The position numbers and the translations under genes were made by a program. A DNA stretch of 64,000 bases from Bordetella trematum (GTDB taxonomy: Bacteria > Pseudomonadota > Gammaproteobacteria > Burkholderiales > Burkholderiaceae_B). Location of the stretch: assembly GCF_900078335.1 (NCBI RefSeq), contig NZ_FKBR01000033.1:124195-188194 (forward strand). The letters run 5' to 3'. The notes beneath the pieces were generated by a model, which was given only the letters and a program-made list of their open reading frames with translations, was not told the origin of the DNA and did no database searches. Shown here in pieces: positions 54,792 through 62,596 of the stretch (position 1 is the first letter of the stretch; each line of letters starts with the position of its first letter).

Positions 54792-54860
54792 GAAAACACC
54801 GGGGAGTCGGGAAAACCAAAGCGTGACACAGATTCCCCTGCGAACCCAGCTGCGCCGCTC

Positions 54861-55766
54861 TCAGGCGGGCCGCGCTGCGGTCTCCCGGACCCAGGCCACG
54901 AAGGCCTGCAGGGCGGATGACGCCGCATTCTCCGGCGGATAGAGCAGGTGGTAGTGCTTGGCAGGCAGGCGGAAACCGGGCAATGACGCTGCGGTCAGCA
55001 CGCCGTTGCGCAATTCCTCCTGCACGAAGAGGTCGGTGACCAGGCCCAGCCCCGAGCCGTTGATGACGGCCTGGATGAGGTGGGCGGTGTATTCGAAACG
55101 CGATCCCGCCCGCGCGATGCGGGGATCCAGGCCATTGTCCAGCAGGCAGTCGCGCCAGCCGGAGGTGGGAGTGTTGGCCTCGAGCAATTGGTGCTGCCGC
55201 AGATCTGCCACCCGGCGCAAGGGCCGCCGGGCGAGCAGATCGGGCGCGCCGATGATGATGCCTTGGGTGCTGATGAGGTGGTGCCCGACCAGATGCGGCC
55301 AGTGGCCGTCGCCCACGGCGATGCAGGCATCGACCCCCTGGAATGACTTTTCGATTGCGCCGGTGCGCGATTGCAGATGGATCAGGATTTCCGGGTGCCG
55401 CGATTGGAACTCGCCCAGGCGCGGCATCAACCATTTTGAACTGAAGATCGGCAGCACGGCCAGCCGCAGGGATTCTCCCTGCGGGCGCGATTCATAGATG
55501 TCGAGGCTGGCCCGGCGGATGCGTGTCAGGGCATCCGAGATCGAGTGCGCGTAGCGGGCGCCTTCCGGGGTCAGCGTGATGCGCGGGCCTTTGCGCTCGA
55601 AAAGCGCCGCCTGCAACATGCCTTCCAGTTCCTGGACATGGCGGCTGATGGCGCTTTGCGTCAGGCACAGTTCGTTGGCGGCTGCGGTGAAACTGCCCAG
55701 CCGGGCGGCGGCGTCAAAGGCCAGCAGCTGGGCCATGGAGGGAGTCAGTTTGCGCAGGGTGATCAT
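54861..55766 (-). CDS. LysR family transcriptional regulator (GcvA-like)
   Basis: A 301-residue regulator with HTH LLAFDAAARLGSFTAAANEL and LTQSAISRHVQELEGMLQAALF, and effector domain ending QAVINGSGLGLVTD. The N-terminal pattern places it with GcvA-type regulators. It is divergent from the class II aldolase gene with a perfect 22-base dyad next to its own start, so it likely controls aldolase and itself. Effector unknown. Confidence 0.93.
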   Translation of the reverse strand: MITLRKLTPSMAQLLAFDAAARLGSFTAAANELCLTQSAISRHVQELEGMLQAALFERKGPRITLTPEGARYAHSISDALTRIRRASLDIYESRPQGESLRLAVLPIFSSKWLMPRLGEFQSRHPEILIHLQSRTGAIEKSFQGVDACIAVGDGHWPHLVGHHLISTQGIIIGAPDLLARRPLRRVADLRQHQLLEANTPTSGWRDCLLDNGLDPRIARAGSRFEYTAHLIQAVINGSGLGLVTDLFVQEELRNGVLTAASLPGFRLPAKHYHLLYPPENAASSALQAFVAWVRETAARPA

Positions 55767-55771
55767 GCGTG

Positions 55772-55793
55772 AAACTCATGCTCGGATGAGTTT
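55772..55793. promoter_or_regulatory. LysR operator candidate before class II aldolase
   Basis: A perfect inverted repeat: AAACTCAT (55772-55779), six-base spacer GCTCGG, ATGAGTTT (55786-55793). It begins 6 bases from the regulator start, in the 156-base divergent gap. Confidence 0.65.
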
Positions 55794-55801
55794 ATTCTGG
55801 T

Positions 55802-55829
55802 TTGGGACGACAGCCGGACTCTCTATTAT
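55802..55829 (+). promoter_or_regulatory. Promoter of class II aldolase gene
   Basis: TTGGGA (55802-55807), 16-base spacer, TATTAT (55824-55829). Located just downstream of the LysR dyad, a standard activator/promoter geometry. Confidence 0.55.
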
Positions 55830-55922
55830 AGGGAGCGGGCAGGCCTTGCTTGCCTGCAGCAGTTTCTATCGAGACCACGAGGCGGCCAGGCATAGGCAGC
55901 GCAGCCTCCCAGGGAGATTCAA

Positions 55923-56684
55923 ATGAGTTTTATGCAAGAGTCGGGCGTTCGCGAACGTGTGGGCGAGGCAGAGTGGCAGGTCCGCTGCGATCTGGCCGCC
56001 CTGTATCGTCTGGTGGCTTTGTTCGGCTGGGATGACCTGATCTTCACCCACATTACCGCGAAGGTGCCGGGCACCGAGCATTTCCTCATCAACCCCTATG
56101 GGATGATGTTTGACGAGATCACGGCCTCCAGCCTGGTGAAGATCGATCTGCAGGGCCGCAAGGTGATGGAATCGGAGTACGACATCAACCCGGCTGGCTT
56201 TACCATCCACAGCTGTATCCACGCCGCACGCAAGGACGCCATGTGCGTCCTGCATACGCACTCCATCAATGGGGTGGCGGTCTCGGCACAGAAGAAAGGC
56301 CTGTTGCCGCTGTCGCAATTCGCCTTCATCGTCCTGCCGTCGCTGGCCTATCACGATTACGAGGGCCTGGCCCTGAACGAAGAGGAGCAGCCCCGGCTGG
56401 TGCGCGATCTTGGCGACAAGCGCTATCTGATCCTGCGCAACCACGGGTTGCTGACGGTCGGCTCGACCATGGCTGATGCTTTCCAGTCCATGCATCGTCT
56501 GGAGGCGGCGTGCATGGTGCAGGTGCGTGCCATGGCGGGCGGCGCGGAGTTGCTCGACATCCCGCCGGATATCCTGGCGCGCGCCCATGTGGAGTCGCTC
56601 GACGACCGTGCCGCCAAGGCCGCGCTGGCATGGCCCGGCCTGCTGCGCCGGCTGGACCGGCGCAATCCCGGCTACGCGAGCTGA
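55923..56684 (+). CDS. Class II aldolase/adducin family protein
   Basis: A 253-residue aldolase II-type enzyme that would cleave or decarboxylate a small phosphorylated or keto substrate with a divalent metal. The metal-binding histidines appear in HTHSINGVAV (HxH) and in LILRNHGLLTVGSTM. The N-terminal half has WDDLIFTHITAKVPG. GGGAG precedes the ATG by about 8 bases. It sits alone, divergent from a LysR gene and convergent with the hydantoinase operon's regulator. Substrate unknown. Confidence 0.92.
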   Translation: MSFMQESGVRERVGEAEWQVRCDLAALYRLVALFGWDDLIFTHITAKVPGTEHFLINPYGMMFDEITASSLVKIDLQGRKVMESEYDINPAGFTIHSCIHAARKDAMCVLHTHSINGVAVSAQKKGLLPLSQFAFIVLPSLAYHDYEGLALNEEEQPRLVRDLGDKRYLILRNHGLLTVGSTMADAFQSMHRLEAACMVQVRAMAGGAELLDIPPDILARAHVESLDDRAAKAALAWPGLLRRLDRRNPGYAS

Positions 56685-56715
56685 GCGGCTGCGTCACGCC
56701 GGCCCGTCTCGCCGG

Positions 56716-57687
56716 TCATGCCCGGGGGCGCACAGGCAGCGTGGGGGTCAGGCCGAGGCTTTCGTCGAAATCGACGGTGGGTTCCTTGTCCCATTGCTCG
56801 GTCTTGACCCAATTGCTGAAGGCTTCGATGGTGGCCACGCGTTTGTGCGAGCGGGGCAGCACCAGATAGAAGCCAGGCGTTTCGGCGGGGTCCATGCCCG
56901 CCAGGGCCTCCACGCCCAGCGGCGCGACCAGCCTGCCGGCGGCCAGATCGGCGTGGGCGTGCAGGTCGGAGACCAGCCCCACGCCCATGCCGGCGATCGC
57001 CGCGCGGCGCAGCGTGGCGGCGTCCAGCAGTTGCACGCTGTTGGTCTGCAAGGGCACGTCTACCTGCAAGTGCCGCAGCACCGTGTTCCACATGTCGTGC
57101 GCCAGCACCGGGTGCAGCAGGGTCTGCGTGAGCAGGTCCTCGGGCTTGCGGATGTGCCTGGCCAGCTCCGGCGTACAGCAGATGATCTTCGGATCGCGCA
57201 CCAGCAGGGTGATGTCCAGATCCTTCCATTCGGCAAAGCCCCACTGGATGGAGACGTCGACCTCGTCGGCGGTGAAATCCGGCAGGGTCACCATGGTGGT
57301 CAGCCGCAGGTCGGCGTCCGGCATCTGTTTGGAGAAGCGGTCCAGGCGCGCCATCAGGTAGTGCATGGCGAAATAGGGGCTGACGTTGATGTTGATGCGC
57401 TTGCGGTTGTTGGCGCGCGTCACGCGGGCCACGCCTTCGGTGAGTTCGTGAAAGCCGGCCTGCACGAAAGGCGCCAGCAGAGCCGCCTGGTCGGTAGGTT
57501 CGATCAGGCGGCCGCGCCGGCGGAACAGCGTGATTTTCAGGCTTTCTTCGAGCAGTTGTATCTGCTGGCTGACCGCCTGCGGACTGATGAGCAGTTCTTC
57601 GGCCGCCCCGCGGAAACTGCCATGCCGCATGACGACCCAGAAAGCACGGAGGGAATTCAGCGGAGGCAGGCGCGGGCTGCGTATCAT
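56716..57687 (-). CDS. LysR family transcriptional regulator (GcvA-like), last gene of hydantoinase operon
   Basis: A 323-residue LysR protein with HTH LRAFWVVMRHGSFRGAAEEL and SPQAVSQQIQLLEESLKITLF, and effector domain ending AGMGVGLVSDLHAHAD. Its ATG overlaps the stop of the aminotransferase gene by four bases, so the regulator is translationally tied to the operon it presumably controls. This is unusual because LysR genes are mostly divergent from their targets. Confidence 0.93.
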   Translation of the reverse strand: MIRSPRLPPLNSLRAFWVVMRHGSFRGAAEELLISPQAVSQQIQLLEESLKITLFRRRGRLIEPTDQAALLAPFVQAGFHELTEGVARVTRANNRKRININVSPYFAMHYLMARLDRFSKQMPDADLRLTTMVTLPDFTADEVDVSIQWGFAEWKDLDITLLVRDPKIICCTPELARHIRKPEDLLTQTLLHPVLAHDMWNTVLRHLQVDVPLQTNSVQLLDAATLRRAAIAGMGVGLVSDLHAHADLAAGRLVAPLGVEALAGMDPAETPGFYLVLPRSHKRVATIEAFSNWVKTEQWDKEPTVDFDESLGLTPTLPVRPRA

Positions 57688-58901
57688 CGTCGTAAGGGCA
57701 GAGTGAGAGAGGCGACGGCATTGTCGATGCGGCGAAGCGCTTCGACAAGCGTAGCATCGGATGCGGCCGTGGAGATGCGAAAGAAGGGCGACAGGCCGTA
57801 AGCCGTGCCCGGCACCGACGACACATGCGCCCGGGCCAGCAGATAGCGGCTGATGGCGACGTCGTCGTCCAGCGTCTGGCCCTGCGGCGTGCTCGCACCG
57901 ATCAACGCTGCGCAGCCGATGTAGGCGTAGAACGCGCCTTCGGGCGCCGACAGCGTGAGTCCCTCGATGGCTGCGATGTCCTGCACGACCAGATTGCGCC
58001 GTCGCTCGAATGCGGCGCGGTATTGCGCGACGCAGTCTTGCGGCCCTTCGAGCGCAGCCTGGGCGGCGATCTGCGCCACGGTGCAGACGGCCGTGCAGGA
58101 TTGCCCCTGAATGTCGGCCATGGCCTTGATGAGGCGGCGCGGGCCTGCGCCATAGCCGATGCGCCAGCCCGTCATGGCGTAGGCTTTGGAGACGCCGTTG
58201 ACGATCAGCGTGCGCTCGCGCAGGGCCGGGCAGGCCTGCGCAAACGACACGAAGGCGCGGCCGTCGAAGATGATGTGCTCATAGATCTCATCGGACAGGA
58301 CATGCACCTGGGGGTGCTGCGCCAGGACCTCGCCCAGGGCCTGCAGCTGCGCGGCGCTGTAGGTGGCGCCGGAGGGGTTGCCGGGCAGGTTCAGAAACAA
58401 CCATTTGGTGCGCGGCGAAATGGCGCGGCGCAGCGTTTCGGGCGTGAGCCGGAAGCCATCCTGCGCCGAGCAGGCCGGGGTGACCGGCACGCCGCCCAGC
58501 AGCTTGGTCATCTCGGGATAGGAGACAAAGTAGGGCGCAGGCAGGATCACCTCGTCGCCCGGGTCCAGGGTGGCCATCAGGGCATTGAAGATGACCTGCT
58601 TGGCGCCGCCGGCCACGGCGATTTCGTCGATGTCGTAGCGCAGGCCGTTTTCCCGCGCCAACTTCGCCGCCACCGCGTGGCGCAGGGCGGGCGTGCCCGG
58701 CGCGGGCGTATACAGCATGCGCTCCTGGCGGGCCGCGGCGAACGCCGTGTCGATGACGTGCGCCGGCGGCGAGAAATCCGGCTCGCCCAGGCTCAGATCG
58801 ATGACGTCCACGCCGGTGGCGGCCAGCTCGCGAGCCGCCAGGGAGGCGGCCATGGAGGCCGAAGGCTTGACGGCGGACAGCCGTTGGGCGATCAGGCTCA
58901 T
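57684..58901 (-). CDS. Class I/II PLP aminotransferase (aspartate aminotransferase-like)
   Basis: A 405-residue fold-I PLP enzyme of the AatA/Ialpha type. The PLP lysine lies in NGVSKAYAMTGWRIGYG (around residue 236). NLPGNPSGATYS carries the conserved Asn, HVLSDEIYEHIIFDGR the Asp, and FFRISTAAS the carboxylate-binding Arg. It swaps an amino group between an amino acid and a 2-oxoacid. It overlaps hyuB upstream and the LysR gene downstream by four bases each, so it acts with the hydantoinase-like enzymes. Its substrate is likely the amino acid released by them (inference). Confidence 0.93.
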   Translation of the reverse strand: MSLIAQRLSAVKPSASMAASLAARELAATGVDVIDLSLGEPDFSPPAHVIDTAFAAARQERMLYTPAPGTPALRHAVAAKLARENGLRYDIDEIAVAGGAKQVIFNALMATLDPGDEVILPAPYFVSYPEMTKLLGGVPVTPACSAQDGFRLTPETLRRAISPRTKWLFLNLPGNPSGATYSAAQLQALGEVLAQHPQVHVLSDEIYEHIIFDGRAFVSFAQACPALRERTLIVNGVSKAYAMTGWRIGYGAGPRRLIKAMADIQGQSCTAVCTVAQIAAQAALEGPQDCVAQYRAAFERRRNLVVQDIAAIEGLTLSAPEGAFYAYIGCAALIGASTPQGQTLDDDVAISRYLLARAHVSSVPGTAYGLSPFFRISTAASDATLVEALRRIDNAVASLTLPLRR

Positions 58902-60517
58902 GACGCTTCTCCCGTGGCGTAGCCGCGCAGCCGGTCCAGCTCGATGGCATCCGCGCTGCGCTCGGCCGGATCGCCATAACCGCCGCCGCCGGGCAGGTTC
59001 AGCACCAGGCGGCGTCCGGCCGGCACGTGCTGCCAGCCTTTGGGCCGCAAGGGCGTGCCATCGTCCAGGGCCACCTGGCCGGCCGCGCCCGGCGCGCCGC
59101 CGTTGCGTCCGCGGGGCGCGGCGGTGACGCGGTCGAACATGGCCGAGAAGTCGAACTCATGTCCTTCGGCCGGCGCGATTTCGATGACCTGCCCCAGCCC
59201 GCCGCGATAGCGTCCGGCTCCGCCCGAGTCGGGCCGCAGTTCCTTGCGCCAGATGACGATGGGCCCCGTGTGTTCGGTAGCCTCGATGGGCATGGTGTGC
59301 ACGCCCGAGGGAAAGGCCGTGGCCGACAGACCGTCCAGGCCCGGGCGTGCGCCCATGCCGCCCGAGTTGAACATCAGCACTTCGGCGCGGCGGCCCGGCT
59401 GGCCCTCCACCGGCCGGGCGGAGATGTGCACGTTCCACAGCGCGCCTGCGCCTTCGGCCAGGATCTGGCCGGGCAGCGCCTGGGCCAGGGCGCCCAGCAC
59501 GACATCGGGAACCAGGTGGCCGATCACGTGGCGCACCGATACCGGAGCCGGGCGCTGGGCGTTGAGCACGTTGGGCGGAGAAGTCACGGAGAAGGCTGCG
59601 AGCGAGGCGGCATTGTTGGGAATGTCGGGCGCCACGATGCACTTGATGGCGTAGCAGGCATAGGCCTTGGTGTAGATCAGGGGCACGTTGATGCCCCAGC
59701 GGCTGGCGGGCGAGGAGCCGCTGAAGTCCACGTTCACGCCGTCCCGGGCGATGGTCACGGCGGCAGCCAGCCTGATCGGATCATCGTAGCCGTCGGTCAT
59801 CATGTCGTTGGACCAGGTGCCCTGGGGCAACCCGGCGATGCGGGCCATGATGGCGGCATGGGTATGGGTCAGGATGAAGGCGCCCAGGCTTTCCAGGTCG
59901 GGCAGCCCGACTTCCGTCAGCATCTCCATGAGGCGGCGGTGGCCGACGTCGTTGCAGGCGGCCAGCGAATAGAAGTCGCCGATGACCTGGTTGGGTTCGC
60001 GTACGTTGGCGCGCAGAATGCGGATCAGGTCCTGATTGACCTGGCCGCGTTCGGCGAACTTCATGATGGGAATCTGGATGCCTTCTTCGTAGACCGATTT
60101 TCCGTCGGCGCCGAAGCCGCGTCCGCCGACATCGACGACGTGGGCCGTGCAGGCAAAGAAGCCCACCAGCCTGCCATCCCGGAATGAAGGCGTGACCATG
60201 GTGATGTCATGCAGGTGGCCGGTGCCTTTCCACGGATCATTGGTGACATAGGTGTCGCCGGGGTACATGTTATCCAGCGTGATCTCGTCGATGAAGTGGC
60301 GAACGGCCTCGGCCATTGTGTTGACGTGGCCAGGCGTGCCCGTGACCGCCTGTGCGAGCATGTCGCCGCCGGCGTTGTAGACGCCTGCCGAAAGATCGCC
60401 GGCTTCGCGCACCGAGGTGGAGAAGGCGGTGCGCAGCAGGGTCAGCGCCTGTTCTTCGACGACGGAAACCAGGCGGTTCCACATCACCTGCATACGAATT
60501 TCGTCTATCTGGCTCAT
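58898..60517 (-). CDS. Hydantoinase B/oxoprolinase family protein
   Basis: A 539-residue HyuB-type subunit. Typical features: MWNRLVSVVEEQALTLLRTAFS near the N terminus, DMLAQAVTGTPGHVNTMA, YPGDTYVTNDPWKGTGHLHD (metal/substrate region), and a C-terminal GGGGYGDPAERS. With HyuA it performs ATP-dependent opening of a cyclic amide such as a hydantoin, oxoproline or lactam. Starts 3 bases after the hyuA stop. The substrate is not determined. Confidence 0.94.
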   Translation of the reverse strand: MSQIDEIRMQVMWNRLVSVVEEQALTLLRTAFSTSVREAGDLSAGVYNAGGDMLAQAVTGTPGHVNTMAEAVRHFIDEITLDNMYPGDTYVTNDPWKGTGHLHDITMVTPSFRDGRLVGFFACTAHVVDVGGRGFGADGKSVYEEGIQIPIMKFAERGQVNQDLIRILRANVREPNQVIGDFYSLAACNDVGHRRLMEMLTEVGLPDLESLGAFILTHTHAAIMARIAGLPQGTWSNDMMTDGYDDPIRLAAAVTIARDGVNVDFSGSSPASRWGINVPLIYTKAYACYAIKCIVAPDIPNNAASLAAFSVTSPPNVLNAQRPAPVSVRHVIGHLVPDVVLGALAQALPGQILAEGAGALWNVHISARPVEGQPGRRAEVLMFNSGGMGARPGLDGLSATAFPSGVHTMPIEATEHTGPIVIWRKELRPDSGGAGRYRGGLGQVIEIAPAEGHEFDFSAMFDRVTAAPRGRNGGAPGAAGQVALDDGTPLRPKGWQHVPAGRRLVLNLPGGGGYGDPAERSADAIELDRLRGYATGEAS

Positions 60518-60520
60518 GGT

Positions 60521-62596
60521 TCAGTGTCCTTTGCGAACGAGCAGCAAGGTGCCGTCGGCTTGCACGATGGCGTCGAAGGGGGAAGTGACCACCGTGGAGG
60601 TTTCGCGCTCGACGATGATCGCCGGGCCGCTGATGCGCGCCCCGGCGGCCAGGGTGTCGCGTTCCACAATGGCGCTGTCTTGCTCGCAGCCCAGCGCCGG
60701 GTCGAAGACCGGACGGCGACGGTCGGCGGCGATGGCCTGTCCCTGATCCTGCAGCGCCTGGGGCTTGGCGGCAGGATGGATCTCCTGCACCTTGACCGAG
60801 AATGTGACGAACTCGATCGGCGGGCCTTCGACGGCGCGGCCGAAGAACTGCGCGTAGCGATCGCGAAACGCCGCTTCGATCATGCCCTCGTCATCGGCGC
60901 TGAAGGCGCGGTCCGGCAGGCTCACGGGGATTTCCCAGCCCTGGCCGGCATAACGCATGAAGGCGGTGATTTCACGCTCGATGTCGGCCTGGGTGCCTTC
61001 CCGCACGAAGCCTTCGGCGGTGCGCTTGAGGTCGTCGAGCAGGAGATTGAGGGCGGCGCTGTCGAAGCCCTTCAGGCGCGCCACCTGGGAAGCAACCGCC
61101 TCGTAGCCGAACGGCGCCTTCAGAAACCCGATGGCCGAACCGACGCCGGCGCCGCGCGGCACCAGACAGCGGTCGATGCCGAGCTTCTCGCAAAGCCGGG
61201 CGGCATGCAGCGGGGCAGCGCCGCCAAAGGCGATCATGGTGTTCTCGGCGATGTTCTTGCCGTTCTCCACGGCATGCACGCGCGCGGCGTTGGCCATGTT
61301 CTCGTCGACCACATCGCAGATCCCGAAGGCGGCGTTCTGGGCGTCGAGCTTGAGCGGCTGGCCGACTTCCTTGAGCACCGCCTGGCGGGATGCCTGCGCG
61401 GACAGCGGGATCTTGCCGCCGGCAAAGTTGTCGGGGTCGAGTTTGCCCAGCAGCAGGTCGGCATCGGTGACGGCCGGGCGCTGCCCGCCGCGGTCATAGC
61501 AGGCCGGGCCGGGTTCGGAGGCGGCCGACTCGGGGCCGACCTGGATGCGTCCCAGGGCATCTACCCAGGCCAGGGAGCCACCGCCTGCGCCGATCTCGAT
61601 CATTTCGATCACGGGGATGGAAATGGGCATGCCCGATCCCTTGCAGAAGCGATAGGTGCGCGCCACCTCGAAGGTACGCGCCGTCTGCGGCTGATAGCCT
61701 TCGATCAGGCAGATCTTGGCGGTGGTGCCCCCCATGTCGTACGAGACGACACGTTCGAGGCCGAAGCGGCGCGCGATGTCTGCGGCGAAGATGGCGCCAC
61801 CGGCCGGGCCGGACTCGACCAGGCGCACCGGAAACTGGGCCGCCGTGTCGACCGAGATCAGGCCGCCGCCGGAGTGGATCATGTAGACCGGGCAGACGGC
61901 GCCCATTTCCTTGAGGCGGATCTGCAGGCGCTGGAGGTAGCTCGCCATGAGCGGTCGCACATACGCGTTGGCGCACACCGTGTTGAAGCGTTCGAACTCG
62001 CGCATCTGCGGCGATACCTCGGCCGACAGGGAAATGGGCAGGTCCAGGTGGCGCTGCAGGATCTCGCGCGCGCGCCGCTCGTGGGCGTCGTTCATGTATG
62101 AGTGGATGAAGCCCACGGCAACGGCTTCGTAGCCAGCGTGCTTGATCTGGCGGGCGATGTCTTCCAGCGCCGCCTCGTCCAGCGGCTGCAGCTCTTCGCC
62201 CTGGGCGCTGATGCGGCCCGCGACGCTGTAGCGATCCTCGCGGGGAATCAGGGGGGGCGGCAGCGTGATGTTCAGGTCGTACTGCTCGAAGCGGTTCTCC
62301 GTGCGCATCTCGATCACGTCCCTGAACCCCTCGGTGGTAATCAGCGCGGTGCGCGCGCCGCGCCGCTCGATCAGGGCGTTGGTCGCCAGGGTGGTGCCGT
62401 GGATGATGAGGTCGATGTCGGCCAGCGAGATGCCAGCGTTGCCGGCAACGATGGCGATGGCATCCAGGATGCCCTGTTCCGGCGCCGCATAGTTGGTCAG
62501 TACCTTGGTGGAGTACAGCGTGCCGCGCACATCCAGCGCGACGTCCGTGAAGGTGCCGCCGATGTCGGCGCCCAGGCGTATGTCTTGGCCCATCAT
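60521..62596 (-). CDS. Hydantoinase A/oxoprolinase family protein (ATPase subunit)
   Basis: A 691-residue HyuA-type subunit, the ATP-using half. The ASKHA phosphate-1 motif is GADIGGTFTDVAL close to the start, with IHGTTLATNALIERRGA and VVSYDMGGTTAKICL further on, and the C-terminal AGARISGPAIIVERETSTVV. ATG at 62596 is fixed by AAGGAAA upstream and by the four-base overlap with the preceding ThDP-enzyme gene; the open frame further upstream is antisense-like noise inside that gene. Forms a complex with HyuB. Confidence 0.94.
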   Translation of the reverse strand: MMGQDIRLGADIGGTFTDVALDVRGTLYSTKVLTNYAAPEQGILDAIAIVAGNAGISLADIDLIIHGTTLATNALIERRGARTALITTEGFRDVIEMRTENRFEQYDLNITLPPPLIPREDRYSVAGRISAQGEELQPLDEAALEDIARQIKHAGYEAVAVGFIHSYMNDAHERRAREILQRHLDLPISLSAEVSPQMREFERFNTVCANAYVRPLMASYLQRLQIRLKEMGAVCPVYMIHSGGGLISVDTAAQFPVRLVESGPAGGAIFAADIARRFGLERVVSYDMGGTTAKICLIEGYQPQTARTFEVARTYRFCKGSGMPISIPVIEMIEIGAGGGSLAWVDALGRIQVGPESAASEPGPACYDRGGQRPAVTDADLLLGKLDPDNFAGGKIPLSAQASRQAVLKEVGQPLKLDAQNAAFGICDVVDENMANAARVHAVENGKNIAENTMIAFGGAAPLHAARLCEKLGIDRCLVPRGAGVGSAIGFLKAPFGYEAVASQVARLKGFDSAALNLLLDDLKRTAEGFVREGTQADIEREITAFMRYAGQGWEIPVSLPDRAFSADDEGMIEAAFRDRYAQFFGRAVEGPPIEFVTFSVKVQEIHPAAKPQALQDQGQAIAADRRRPVFDPALGCEQDSAIVERDTLAAGARISGPAIIVERETSTVVTSPFDAIVQADGTLLLVRKGH

